From: Poteriospumella lacustris
Lineage: Eukaryota; Sar; Chrysophyceae; Chromulinales; Dinobryaceae
Direction: 5' to 3'
Assembly: GCA_008000375.1 (NCBI GenBank)
Contig: SMOI01000037.1
Coordinates: 66,325 to 130,324 of the forward strand
DNA length: 64,000 nt
Shown here: one piece after another, positions 22,066 to 33,326 of the stretch
Layout of the letters: every line of letters begins with the position of its first letter
Position numbering within the stretch: the stretch's first letter is position 1
Made by a program: the position numbers and the translations under genes
The notes under the pieces: generated by a model
Database searches by the model: none
What the model saw: only the letters and a program-made list of their open reading frames with translations
What the model was told of the DNA's origin: nothing

Positions 22066-23149
22066 ATGCGTCGCGGGTATCTGTGCGTCGTCTACGTGTC
22101 CAGCGCGAAGCCGACCGTGCTCCGCGACCTGACGGCGGCGCTCGCTCTCTCCTCCGCTCCCAAGTCCAACGTCTCTCTGGCACATTCGTTCCGTGACGAA
22201 GCGTACAACCGCACGAGCTTCTACCTCCTTGCGAATGACGCAGCTGGACTGACCAGCCCCGCGGTGTCGCTGTGCCGCAGAGCGTTCGAGCTGTACGTGT
22301 CCCCGCCGCTGTCGACGCGTGTGCGCCCCTCTCTAACCTCTAACCTCTGACCTCTGCTGTGCAACTGACGACAGGGTGGACTTCTCGAACCATGTCGGCT
22401 CGCATCCGTCGCTGGGCGTCGTGGACCACGTGTCGTTCGTGCCGCTGGGCGAAGACGCGTGTCCGCTCAGCGCCACGCGCGCCGCTCGCGACTTCTCCGT
22501 CGCTATCAACGCCGACGAGTCCGCCGCGGTGCCCATCTATTATTACGGCCTCCTCTCCGACTCTCAGAGGCGGCTACAAGACTTACGACGTGCGCTTGGG
22601 TACTTCGACCGGCCCGCGACGGAGCCGTCGTCGGTCGGCGACGTGACGGGACGACGCGGTGCGTCGCCGGGGGCGACAGCTGCCCTGGTGCCTGATGTAG
22701 GCTCCATGGCTGCGTTCTCTGCGAGTCGCGGCGTCATGACGCTCGGCGTCGTCCCCGAGCTCGTGCGCAACCTCAACGTTCGGTTTCGCTGCGAACCCGC
22801 CGCGGCGACTGGCGATCGCGGCGCGCTCGAAGCGACGTGTCGACGAGCGCTGGCGACGGCGGTGACCCGGCGCATTCGCGTTCCCGGGCTCGTTGAGGCG
22901 CTGACTCTGCCGTATGGGTCGGTGGGTGCTGCCGACGAGGCCGTCGCGGTGGAGGTCGCCTGCAACCTGCTGCGTCCTCGACAGCACTCGGCGGAACGGG
23001 TGGAAGCCGCGGCGCGCGCGCTGTTTGAGCGCTTTCTCTCGGAGACCGACGGCGCTTCCTCGGGCAGTTGGAAGCTGACGGACATCTACACCACCGGGCC
23101 CGATGAAGACGGTCTACTCGAGCTGCTGGCCGCCAGTGAGCGCCGCTGA
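22066..23149 (+). CDS. Formiminotransferase N-terminal subdomain protein
   Basis: Two exons, 22066-22292 and 22375-23149, joined by an 82-bp intron (GTACGT...GACGACAG); the splice gives RAFELVDFSNHVGSHPSLGVVDHV, a close match to the conserved HxGxHPRxGVVDHV-type signature of formiminotransferase N-domains. Product 333 residues. Further family marks are IYYYGLLS and LRRALGYF. A ~60-residue Gly/Ala-rich stretch follows (to ~190). The bifunctional enzyme FTCD transfers a formimino group to tetrahydrofolate in histidine breakdown; here only the N-terminal subdomain is clear, with no cyclodeaminase part, similar to FTCDNL1-type proteins of unsettled function. Enzymatic activity should not be assumed. 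Confidence 0.75.
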
Positions 23150-23919
23150 CGACGCGTCGCCTCGCCGCGACGAGGCCTCATCGCCGCGAGAGGACGCCAG
23201 CCTCAGACCCCAATGAGGCCCCAGAGGAAGCACCGGAGGACGCCCTAAAGAAGGCCTCAAAGGACCGGAGGAGGCCCCAGAGGAGGCCCCAGAGAAGGCC
23301 CCAAAGAGGCCCCAGAGAAGGCCCCAGAGAAGGCCCCAGAGAAGGCCCCAGAGGGGAAGCAGGCCCCGGAGAAGGCCCCAGGCCCTCGACGATGGCGATG
23401 TGGATCGCGTCCATCGCACTCACCACGGCAGCCGAGATAAGAAGAAGGCAGAGGCCGCAGTAGCAGCGTTGGCGTTGTCCGATCGTAATGAGATACTTAG
23501 AAGGGGATACGCCCCGCGTCGCGAGATCTTACTACGTCGCTCTTAGGAGACGGTCCCACGCGTCACAAACACACAACGCACCACAACACAGCACACACAA
23601 CACACAGCAAAGCACACAATACACGTGAAAAAACATCAAGAATCGACTTCGAGACGCGGCGGGCCGTCGGTCTACACATGGCGCCGCCGCGTACTCAAGA
23701 AATAAACCGCTGAAGCTGAAATGAACAGAAAAATGGCGGTCGACAGGCACCACACTGCGTGGCAGGCGTGTGACGCTGGGCGCGGCCACAGGCGCGTCGA
23801 TGGTCGCTCTGGGCGACGTATACAATAATAATCGTGGGGAATGATCCGCCAGCTCCCCTCGTGTCGAAGAGGAAGCCGCGAGAGAAATCAGGTTGGGCCG
23901 TGCGGCGGGGGCAGCGACC
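23150..23919. other. Intergenic between convergent genes
   Basis: Non-coding by inspection apart from a 12-bp minisatellite annotated separately. AATAAA occurs near 23699. A CACAACACA-rich patch lies at ~23570-23625. Confidence 0.45.
23209..23380. repeat. 12-bp minisatellite (GAGAAGGCCCCA-type unit)
   Basis: An imperfect tandem array begins in degenerate form near 23209 and is most regular at ~23271-23352, where copies of GAGAAGGCCCCA and the variant GAGGCCCCA/AAGAGGCCCCA follow each other. The array is open in several frames, with repeated Trp-Gly-Leu-Leu-type or Pro-Glu-Lys-Ala-type tetrapeptides, but lies after the FTCD-like stop and seems non-coding. Confidence 0.8.
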
Positions 23920-24855
23920 TTAGAAGGTGAAGAAGCGGCAGGAGTATTGCTCGATGACGATGCTGCGCTTGCTGCGGTCGATTACCACGCGCGCACTGCC
24001 CTCGGCCTTCCAGCTCTGTTTGGCCGCGTCGACGGCCGCGTGGAACTCAGCGGGCGTCGCCACGTCAACATGCGACGACAGCGTCTCGTTCACCTGGTAG
24101 ACTTCCACGCCGGGCGACGAGGATGTGGGCAGATGAAGCAAATAGGAAGAGCTGGGGGACGACGCGACCGAGGTGCGAGAGGACGGTGACGGCGGACACG
24201 CCACCGTCGGCAAGTGCGACGCCATCGGCGGAGAGGAGGACAGGAGCATCCCCGTCCTCGTCGAGGGCGACGACGCCACCGGCGCCTCCGACGAAGAGAA
24301 GACGAAAATCTCCTCGCGATGGCAGTGGGACTCCTGCGCGAAGATGATCGTGCGCTTGGACGACAACGGCGGGATCGGCGGCAGCGACGGAGCGAGGGAG
24401 GCGCCGGGCGCGTTGGGCGACGACGACAAGATCGGCAGCGAGGAGAACGACACCGTCTTCTTTTGAATCGCAATCGGACTGCTCCCGCCGTCCTTAGACG
24501 AGGAGACGGACGACCGGTCATCGCTCAGAGACTTGGGAGACTCAGGCGGGGGGCACGGCGCGGGCAACACCTCTTGAATGGCCACCGCGCTCTTCGAAAT
24601 GCCCGTTTGCATAGCGATATCTTTTACGAGGAGCGCACGAAGCAGCCTTTGAGAGAGCAAATCGGCCGACAGTTCGTCGTTGGAGAACTGGTTCAAGGAT
24701 GGCACCAGCTTCATCAGGGCGACATCGACGGGGCACGCCGATTTTCCTGCGCTTAAGACTTTGCAAAAGCCGCCCAGTTCAAGGGTTTCTTGGGCAGTCG
24801 ACGTGGGCGAGCACGAAGCAGTCGATGCAGCAAGTGTAACTTGGAACAACGGCAT
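23920..24855 (-). CDS. Unrecognised Ser/Pro-rich protein
   Basis: Intronless frame of 311 residues from ATG 24855-24853. The N-terminal ~95 residues (FCKVLSAGKSACPVDVALMK, then LSQRLLRALLVKDIAMQTG) look ordered and partly helical. Residues ~100-240 are a Ser/Pro-rich low-complexity region with many SS, SP and SSP runs, and the last ~60 (VYQVNETLSSHVDVATPAEF, then RVVIDRSKRSIVIEQ) again look folded. No domain recognised, no clear signal peptide or membrane segment. The two ordered ends make it likelier to be a real gene than a GC-rich chance frame, and it reads away from a divergent promoter shared with the mitochondrial carrier. Confidence 0.55.
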   Translation of the reverse strand: MPLFQVTLAASTASCSPTSTAQETLELGGFCKVLSAGKSACPVDVALMKLVPSLNQFSNDELSADLLSQRLLRALLVKDIAMQTGISKSAVAIQEVLPAPCPPPESPKSLSDDRSSVSSSKDGGSSPIAIQKKTVSFSSLPILSSSPNAPGASLAPSLPPIPPLSSKRTIIFAQESHCHREEIFVFSSSEAPVASSPSTRTGMLLSSSPPMASHLPTVACPPSPSSRTSVASSPSSSYLLHLPTSSSPGVEVYQVNETLSSHVDVATPAEFHAAVDAAKQSWKAEGSARVVIDRSKRSIVIEQYSCRFFTF

Positions 24856-25353
24856 TTTTTGTTCAACAATCTGAGGAGGCGAATGTTCGACTCAAAGAAA
24901 ATGAATAAACGACAACAACGACGGCGGCAGTGGCACTGCGGCGTGATCACCGGCTACATACACGTGAAAAGAGCTTGGAAGTCTTGTGTTTCCTATCGGA
25001 CATTAGCGTTAGCGAGCGAAATCCGCCTCTTAGCCGGGCATCCTGCGGGTGGCCGAATCTTTCCGCGACGCGGAAATTCCTTTCGCATCTGTGAGAGAGT
25101 GTCCACTGCCAGCTCCACCCGCTGTTCCGTAGGTCGGTCACAATGTGTCCGTTTCGTTTTTGCTTCAGCAGCGGGTGACGACGACCCCTCAACGTGGCAC
25201 TCCACACTGCATCGACCTGAACAAATCAAAACAGAGGATCCCTCGTGACTCGTACAAACTGTCTCTACCGCACACCTTCCTGAGGAGATCAGAAGGCTTT
25301 AGTCGTATCTTGTTGTGGTGCAAGCGTACGGGTTGTTCACGGCTTTGAGTACG
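24856..25353. promoter_or_regulatory. Divergent promoter region
   Basis: Region between the Ser/Pro-rich gene (minus) and the mitochondrial carrier (plus). No coding signal. The carrier's frame stays open upstream to 25315, but the first ATG is at 25354. Confidence 0.35.
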
Positions 25354-26326
25354 ATGGAGTTCGGCGTCCTTGCATTGGAGTGGCTGTCGGGAGGATCGTC
25401 CAATGCCATTGCGTCGGCTGTTTTGAACCCCATGGATGTCGCCAAGACGAGAATGCAAACGATGTCATCCAGCGCTTCCGGTCCCCACGCCTCTCAGATC
25501 CATCTGAGCGAGGTTCTTCGCTCGATCTATCGAAGAGAGGGAATCGTGGGGGTTTGGCGACCTGGTTTGTCGGCGAGTATGGCCCGAGAGATGCTCTACA
25601 GCGGCCCACGTGCTGGCTTCTATGTTCCTATTCGTAATCACATCAAGTCGCTGCTGGGGGAGACGGACTACGAGGACCATTTGATGGTGAAGGTCTTGTC
25701 GGCTCTGGCCACGGGGACCCTGGGCGCGGTCATCGCCAATCCTGTGGACGTCGTCAAAATCCGAATGATGGTCGACCCGCACAGCTACAAGTCCATGCTC
25801 CACGGTGTGCGAGAGATCAGCAGAGTTGAAGGCTTCGGCGGGCTGTACAAGGGCTTGTTCCCGTCGACTTTGAGGGGTACGCACTGCGCCTGCATCGCTT
25901 TCGCTGTTCGCTCTGACCGACAGAAGCATCGCGGTGCATTCTGTAGGCGCATTTATTGCTGTAGGTGAGCTGGCCACCTACGACCATTCCAAAGTGGTTC
26001 TGAAGTCGCAGTTCAGCTTCGACGAAGGCTTCCTGCTGCACGCGGCGAGTTCGCTGATCACGGGTCTCGTGGCGACCACCGTCGCTGCGCCGTTCGATCT
26101 CCTCAAGTCCAGGTCGATGAACGATCGCTCGTCGACCCCATCGTCGGGTACACCGACCCACAAACAGGGCCTGGTGGCAATGACGCGGCAGATCATCCGC
26201 GAGGAAGGGCTCGTGGTCTTGTTCCGCGGCTGGCTGCCGGCGTATCTACGCCTCGGGCCGCACGCGATGATCTGCTTCCCCCTCTTCGAGCAGATTCGAC
26301 GCCTGCTCAACTTAGAATACATTTAG
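25354..26326 (+). CDS. Mitochondrial carrier family protein (SLC25-like)
   Basis: Two exons, 25354-25876 and 25947-26326, separated by a 70-bp intron (GTACGC...TCTGTAG); the splice reads PSTLRGAFIAVGELATYDHSK. Product 300 residues, the usual family length. The three repeats each carry the signature Px[DE]xx[KR]: NPMDVAKTR, NPVDVVKIR and APFDLLKSR, followed by the aromatic/Gly pattern (FGGLYKGLFPS; VVLFRGWLPAYLRLGPH). Overall the sequence is nearest to the uncoupling protein/dicarboxylate/oxoglutarate branch (GLFPSTLR, LGPHAMICFPLFEQ), so a dicarboxylate-type exchange across the inner mitochondrial membrane is plausible, but substrate cannot be fixed. Confidence 0.88.
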
Positions 26327-26373
26327 CGCTCTGGTTAGTTGGTATGTACATAGTAGACTTGCCCACGCCGCGG

Positions 26374-27870
26374 TCACAGCAGACGCTTGCTGTACTTGCT
26401 GCGGCAGACGGGGCAGTTGAGCGATCCCTGCGACGGTGGGCGACGTGTAAGACGGTCATTTGGCTGGCGGTGCGCGCATCGACGCGCACTTACCTCGTTT
26501 CGAGTGAACCTTTCGAAGTTTCCGATGCAGTGCTGGTGAAACACGTGCGAGCAGCTCAGCAGCACGCTGTGTTTCACGTTCGGCTGGAGCTTCGCCCGCG
26601 ACGGCAGGTCGTGCAGGAGGGAGACGTCGGCCGACACCGGCAGCATGCAGATGGCGCAGTCGCTCTGGCCGCGGCAGAGCGCCTGCTTTTGCACCTGCGA
26701 CCAGGGTGTGGACGTTTCGATGCAGAACTCCGTCCCGCTGAAGATTCGCGGCGCAGCATCGACCGCTCCGTCGTCCCCCGGGAGGGCGGGAGGCTGCAGC
26801 GAGAAGGCGGCGGAGCGCGGCGTCAGAATGCCGCCGAGGTAGTCACGCCGCTGGGGCGGCGGCTCCAGCCCAGTCGCTTCGTCGGCGTCGTGCATTGGCG
26901 GTAATCTTAGCTCTGCCCGATTCTGCTGGCGATTGCGCAGCATATCTTCGAACAAGCGATCCAGCTGGCGGCTGTCGTCGAGGGTCCGCTCCATCGACGT
27001 CAACAGAGTGTCCACCTGCGCCGCGCGCGACGACATGTTGTCGTCCAGCTTCGTCGCGAGCATGGTCACTTCTTGTTGGTAGAACTTGCGCTGGAGATCG
27101 CGGTTGATAGAGGATTGCCCACTCTTGTAGTGGCTGCGGAGAAGATGGCGGTACTCCTTGCGCGCCTGGTATCCGCGCCAGGCCGCCTGAATGGTTCGGC
27201 AGCAAATCTTTTGATTCGACATGGTGCCGATGTTGGTGACCTTCTTCTGGTAATTCTTCGTCCTGTGCAGCAACAACGACGATGAGTCTCACAGCGACAA
27301 AGAGAGCAATCGGACGGAAGTTCACCTGCAGATGGGACAGCTCAGATCGGCGTTGCGGATGAAGTTCTCGAAGGATCGAAGACAAACTTTGTGGAATATG
27401 TGGCCACAGCTCAGCAGCACCTCTTCCGTGGCCTGGAACTTCTCCATGCAGATAGGGCAACATGCATCGGGTTCCACTTTCTTCAGGATCGACTTCTCCA
27501 ACAGATACCAGTCCAGCGGCTTCAAAGGGTCGAAAGTCTTCGCTGAACTGGAGGTCGCTTTGAAGGAACCCAACAGACCACGTCGAAACGCCAGAGATTC
27601 TTGTTGTCGCTGGGCCTCCAGTTCTTGCTGGCGATTGTCAGGAATATATCCGCAGCTCTCGCAGTATTCCGCGTTCATTTGTGTACTGCCACAACTGCTG
27701 CACTCCCGCGGCTTGGCCTCCGCTTCATCCGCTGGACGAGGACGACGCTTGGGACGCTGCGAGTTGGCAATACCATATTTCTTTGCCATTTCGCTTTGCA
27801 ATGCCGCGGCGTCGACCGTGCTTCCCATGTTTCCACCAGGCTTAGGTCGGCGAAGCGAAGACTGTTGCAT
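26374..27870 (-). CDS. RNF32: RNF32-like double RING-H2 protein with IQ motif
   Basis: Three exons: 27870-27326, 27262-26494 and 26427-26374 (introns 63 and 66 bp). Product 455 residues. In order: N-terminal zinc ribbon (CSSCGS, then CESCG), first RING-H2 (CCPICMEKF, CGHIFHKVC, CPICR), an IQ motif (CCRTIQAAWRGYQARKEYR), a linker, second RING-H2 (DCAICMLP, CSHVFHQHC, CPVCR). RING-IQ-RING is the architecture of animal RNF32, a testis-linked protein; this suggests a ubiquitin ligase regulated by calmodulin and possibly a flagellar role, which is inference. Each intron reconnects a RING: the first follows the last Cys pair of RING 1, and the second falls between the two halves of RING 2. The open frame extends nine codons upstream but has no ATG there. 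Confidence 0.88.
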
Positions 27871-28305
27871 GGTGTCTCGTTTGACAGCGCTGAACAAAGA
27901 ATTGTTGCTGTCGGAGTTAATTGTGGAGTGCAGCTGCTGTTGCTCTCTCGCCCTGCGTATTCATTATTATCTACCATCTAGCTCAATAACTTTTCGGCCA
28001 AAAGATGTTATCAGCCCATGATGACTTCGATGTTGATGACCGAAAATTGTAACGGCTCGCTGCGTCTTGTCCGTGCCGCTTCTTCCGTCACCAGTTCCAA
28101 CCAGTTCCAGGGCACTCACGAAGCGAAAGGGTTGGTAACTAGAAAACAATCTAATCGCAGGCTGAGAAGGACTGGCTTGTCGGCTGAAGACATATCCTTC
28201 GCTACATTGCCTCGAGTGTTGTGCGTGAATATTTGGTGATTGCCGTGGAGCGTGACCACTGGAAAGCAGATAGCGGTCCAGACGACCGGAGGAATTGGCG
28301 GTGAA
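27871..28305. promoter_or_regulatory. Divergent promoter region
   Basis: Between RNF32-like (minus) and the first OSCA-like gene (plus). No open frame of interest; the plus-strand frame runs up from 28240, but the paralogue at 44.9 kb also begins with MFSF, which supports the ATG at 28306. Confidence 0.4.
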
Positions 28306-31300
28306 ATGTTCTCATTCTTTTCGAAAAGCTCAAAGAAAAAGAACCGAAATGAATCGGAAATTCAGCTACCAATTGTCGTGGAGGATACTCCATATGAAGG
28401 AGAATTCTCGAAGCACAACCTCCAAGGCTTCGACATCAAGTCCAGCCTGGATCTTCATGAAATTGAGGCGAAAGTTCGAACGGAAACTGCAGAAGTCCAA
28501 TGCAATCAAAAGGAAGACAAGAGCACCAAATTCAAGAAGAAGAAAACGCTGAAAAAGATCGCCCGGAAGCACTACATGAAGCACTTGGGCGGGGGTCGCG
28601 ACGTCCGCTTCAAAGTAAGCAGCTGACCGTTGCTCCTGTTGTTGTTCCTTGACGGCGCTGACAGTGAGTAAATGTAGAAATGGAATCGCGAGCAGCTCGT
28701 CTATGCACTCATTCACTACAAGAATTTCCATCTTCGCCACGAGAGCTCAATCGATACGGAAGCGCTGCGCGTGAAGTGCGAAGAGTTGTTCGAAGAAGAT
28801 GACCTCCCCGATCTCCCGCCCCCAATTGCGTTCGATACGCTGGTCCGATTGATCGTTGTAGTCACTCGGATCCAGCACCGGTGGACGTGCTACTTGTGGC
28901 AGAAGAAGCTGCAGCAAGAAGAGGCGGAGATAAGTCGCGTTGGCGATGCGGTTGCCGCTGGTGACGTCCCCGAGCTGTTCTCTTCCATGTATGATCTGAA
29001 CGCCGCCCCGACATCGACCCCGGGAGACCATCGAGGTATGTTGAATCGACTTCCTCGTCAACCAAACTAAGGGCGGTCGCTTATTTCTCTCGGCTGCGTT
29101 TGATGTGTTGCGGCAGAAGTTGTGCAGGCGGTGCCATTCGAGCCGGAATCGAACATCGGAGTCAGCGAGGAAGCCGCCGCGAGAGAACAGCGACGTCGCA
29201 TGGAGGAAGCTTTTCGGCAGCGCCACCGCACGATCTTGGATATTCCGTGGAAGCCTCCGAGCATCTCCGAAGCGAAGCTCAACGCCGACTACGTCCACCC
29301 TCGCGACCACCACAAGAGGAAGTTCGATTATTGGCAGACGTCGACAGGCCGTCATTGCTGTCTGTTCAGTGAGCTTCGTGAGCAATTTGATCTGTGGAAC
29401 GAAGGAGAAGACTCTGCATTTGTTGCCTTCGGTCCCGGCATCACCAATTACTTCAAATTCTTGAAATGGGCGTTCTGGGTCTTCTTTCTCCTCTCGATCG
29501 CGGCCATCCCGTGCTTGGTGTTGAATGCCTCTGGCAACTCACAAGTGATGGGGTTGAGCAGTATTGCGCGCACAACCATCGGCAATCTCGCTGTGCGCTC
29601 CGCTGGCTACGTCGCCTACAACAACGCGACGGGTTCGTTCGAGTACAACAGTACCTTCAACAACCTCGTTGCCACTGAGGTCAACATTCGTTTGCCTGGC
29701 TGCACTGACTACGGCGAGGGCACCAAGGCCACTTGCTATTTGGATGCGGAATCGCTGGCCTTGTTCTACGCGGTGATCGACCTCGTCGTGTCCGTCATCA
29801 TCTTCGTCGCCTACGTGTGGCTGTCCTACTTCGAGACGGTGGAAGAACGGTCGCTCACGGCCAATAAATGTAAGGGAATGCCCGTGCACCGGTGTTGCTG
29901 CACTGTCGACATTGCTTGACGCTGGATGCTGCGACGAATAGACCTCATCTCGGACTACACCGTCATGGTCACCGGGTTTGCCCCCTCGACGACGGAGGAT
30001 GACATTCGCACTCACTTTAACGTGCTGGCCTCCAAGAACAAGCTCAACGTCGTCGCCGACGTGGTGTTTGCGTACAATAATCGCAGCGAAATCGTGCTGT
30101 TCAAGAGGCGAGGCGACTTGGTGCGCAAGAAGAAGCATTTGACCTTCGTAAGTCACCGCTGCGAATGCCAACGTTACTTCCGCGTCTCATCACCGATGCT
30201 TCCCACAGGAGTATCAGCGCAAATTCACCCGACTGAAGCATAATCAAGCGCTGGCCATCCAGCGCCAAGAGGAGATCCAGCAAATACTGAGGAATCATCA
30301 GTCGAAGCTGAATGCATCCAAGAACGCAACGGCCGAGGGCGTCTCAACCCCGCGATCCAGCAAAAGCGGCAAAAGTCGCAAGCACCGCAGCCAGAAACAC
30401 GCGCCATCTCGCCAGCAAACGGTGATCTCAATCCCGCCTCCTGTCCTTCCACCAGCGCTGCCGATGCTGAGAGACGAAGAGATGGAGGCCAAGCGCGAGG
30501 ACCTATTCAAAGAGTTCCGCATCAAAGTCTTCCATCTCGACAAAGAGCTGACCACAGTCAACCAGCGCCTGCAGCACCTCGCCGCCATGGCGTCCTCCAC
30601 CACCAATTCTCCGACATCGGCGTCTCCTCGGCACAGCAGTCGAGATCCGGACGGTGAGGAGTACGAAGATGTGGAGAACGAAGACGACAGCGGCTCCACG
30701 CCGTCCGTGTCGATTCATCCCATCGCCGCGTTCGTGACCTTCCATTACATCACCGACCGAGAGCTGACGCTGAACAAGTATCGCTACTACTCCATCAAGT
30801 CGCTTTTCTGCGGAGACAAAGAACTCTTGCTGAATGGCGCCCGATTGAGAGTCACCCCGGCCCCTGAACCGTCTGTGATCGTTTGGGAGAACCTGGAGTT
30901 CTCGTGGTGGGATCGCTTCGTCCGCCGAGCATTCACATTTACGATTTCGCTGCTGTTCATCGTCTTCACGCTGGTGATGATCTTCGCCTCCAAATACGTC
31001 GAGCAGAAGTCGCTGAGTAACGGGTCGAACACGCTGGACCTGTGTCCGACCAACTTCTTCACGTTCTCGGAGGAGCAGCAGCAGGCCATCGTGCACACAT
31101 ACCCCAGCCTGATGTACTGCTACTGCGACGATCTGGAGACTTCTGCGACCAATGCCACGTGTCGCAACTACTACGTGCAGCTGGGACAAGCACAAGTCTT
31201 GACGTATTTTGCGTCGTTCGTCGTCATCGTCGTCAACAACTTGATGGAAAGGGCTCTGCGTTGGGCAGCGCAGTTCGAGCTGCATCGCTCGTTGGACGGC

Positions 31301-33326
31301 TTGTCCATGTCCATCTTCCTGCGCCTGTTCGTGTTGAAGTACATTAACACCGCTGCGGTCTTCTTCATCAATTCCAACAAAACGATTCTGCAGCACGTGT
31401 TCGGGCTGCACTCGGACGACTCCGCGCTGGAGTTCGGCACGACGTGGTACAACACCGTCGCGGTGACGATCGTGTTGGTGCAGCTTGGCGACATCTTCAA
31501 CGCGCATTCGCGGTCCGCGATGCAGTACTTCTTCCTGCAGCAGCGCAAGGAGGCCTTTCAGCGTGTTGCGGTGGATCCAAATCTCGCAGGGGCAGCCGCT
31601 GCTGCGACTGGAGAGACCGCCCTTAACCCCACAGCGGACAGCAGCGATGATGCCGAGGAGTTGGAGGATGTCGAATTGGGCGCGAAGAGCCCTTCCGGGG
31701 CTAAATCACTGCCTCGCAAGCCAAGCAGCTGGCTCTTTCAAATGTTGCCAGAAGCGCAGCAGCGGGCTTACGAGAGTCACCTGTACGAGAAGGCGCTGAC
31801 GCAGGAGGAGATGAACCAGCTGGTCATGGGCCCAGACTTTGAGTTCGCCTTCAATTATGCGCAGATCATGTCGACGTTCTTCGTGTGTCTGACGTTCTCG
31901 ACGGGCATCCCCATCCTGTACCCCATCGCGGCCTTCAACTTCCTGCTCTTCTACTTCATGGAGAAGTACATGTTCATCCACCTGTACAAGATCCCGCCGC
32001 ACTTCACCACATTGGTGGGGAGACGGGCAACGCGCCTGATTCCTGTGGCCCTGCTAATGCATCTATCGATGTCTATCTGGATGCTCTCGAACAACGAACT
32101 GTTCTCTTCGGCTGCGTACAATAACGGCGACGTCTCCTCGGCTTCAGGTGATGGGGCTGCAGAGCACGGCTCCGTCTTGTCGTCGTGGTCGTTCGGCACT
32201 ACGCTGGAGCGTAAGCTGACCGGCACAGCTACGCTGCCCCTCTTTCTCATGCTGCTCGCCGTCGTTGTGGTGCATTTCTTATATTGGTATTGTCTCCAAG
32301 CGACGCACGTGGTGCGGCGTGCGGTCGATTTCTTCTTCGGCTCATGCATCCAGCAGTGCCTGGAGAAGTCGATTGTCCTTCAGCACCGCACGAAGAAGAG
32401 GCCGTTTCTCCAGTGTATGCGCGCGGGCAACTTCGAAGGTGTTCTGTCGTACAACCTCCTTTACAACGTGGAGTACAAGAAGGCGTTCGAGTCTGCGTGG
32501 CACTACATCGTCTCCAATGGAGATATCCGCGTGATGTACGCGATGAAGCTGCGCGCGAAGACGTCGCGAGAAGATGAAGATTACCGACTGGCAGAGGTAA
32601 GCACATTTCGTTGTTCCTTTACTGCTGTATTTCGTCCTCATTATCGCGGTTCAACGCGTGTAGAAACTGATTCGGCGCGCCATCGTCAAGAGAATTGAGG
32701 CTCGCAGCAACATTCACCACGTGCGCCCCGTCGTTCCGCACCTCACTCCGCTGAATCACAGCTTCTACCACAAATTGGCCTCTGCCGCAAGTGACGTTCT
32801 CGACGCATTCGAACAGGAGCAACTCGCCGTCGCCGCTGCGCAGCACTCTCCGCAACTGCTCGCCAACAGTGACCGTGGTTCTCCCACCGGAAGACCGTCC
32901 TTGCTGAACCGCTCGTCGTCGTCGCTCAGCAGCGTTGAAATCGACGCAGCTGGCATGTCTCCGGACGTGAACTCACCGGTGCAGCCCTTTGTCCACCAGT
33001 ACTCACACGACGACACGCAAGACGACGGCAACGGCCGGTACACCAACTACACCTCTCTGCAGAGCAGCAGTAGCGGCAGCGTACCGGTGCCTGTGCGACT
33101 CACCACCCCCGTGCGCACGCAACAACCTTCCTACCCTCACGAGGGCCACTCTCACTACTCCCATCCTCCGCATCAGACGCAGTCATTTCATCGCCCGATG
33201 ACCCATAGTCATCACCCTGCGCCGCACATAATGCAGCCACATCGAATGGGCCCTCCGCCTTCGACCGCCGGCATGTACTCTCAGCAGCCGTTTCACAGTA
33301 ATGAACCGCGGTATAGCTATCATTGA
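28306..33326 (+). CDS. OSCA/TMEM63-type mechanosensitive cation channel, copy 1
   Basis: Six exons: 28306-28614, 28678-29035, 29117-29869, 29942-30147, 30209-32596 and 32664-33326 (introns 61-81 bp); 1,558 residues. N-terminal basic cytosolic part, an IQ-like motif (VTRIQHRWTCYLWQKK), then helices at ~334-360 and ~436-462, a cytosolic RRM-like domain (YTVMVTGFAPSTTEDDIRTHF) with a Ser-rich insert, the family signature APEPSVIVWENL at ~760, and about eight further helices from ~781. The tail is His/Ser/Pro-rich. OSCA/TMEM63 (CSC1, DUF221) proteins are stretch- or osmolarity-gated cation channels in the plasma or vacuolar membrane. The six-exon chain is supported throughout by alignment with the paralogue at 40.5-44.9 kb. 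Confidence 0.85.

Noticed and set aside
23200-23400. CRISPR-like direct repeats
   Set aside because: Head-to-tail 12-bp units without spacers; a minisatellite in eukaryotic DNA.
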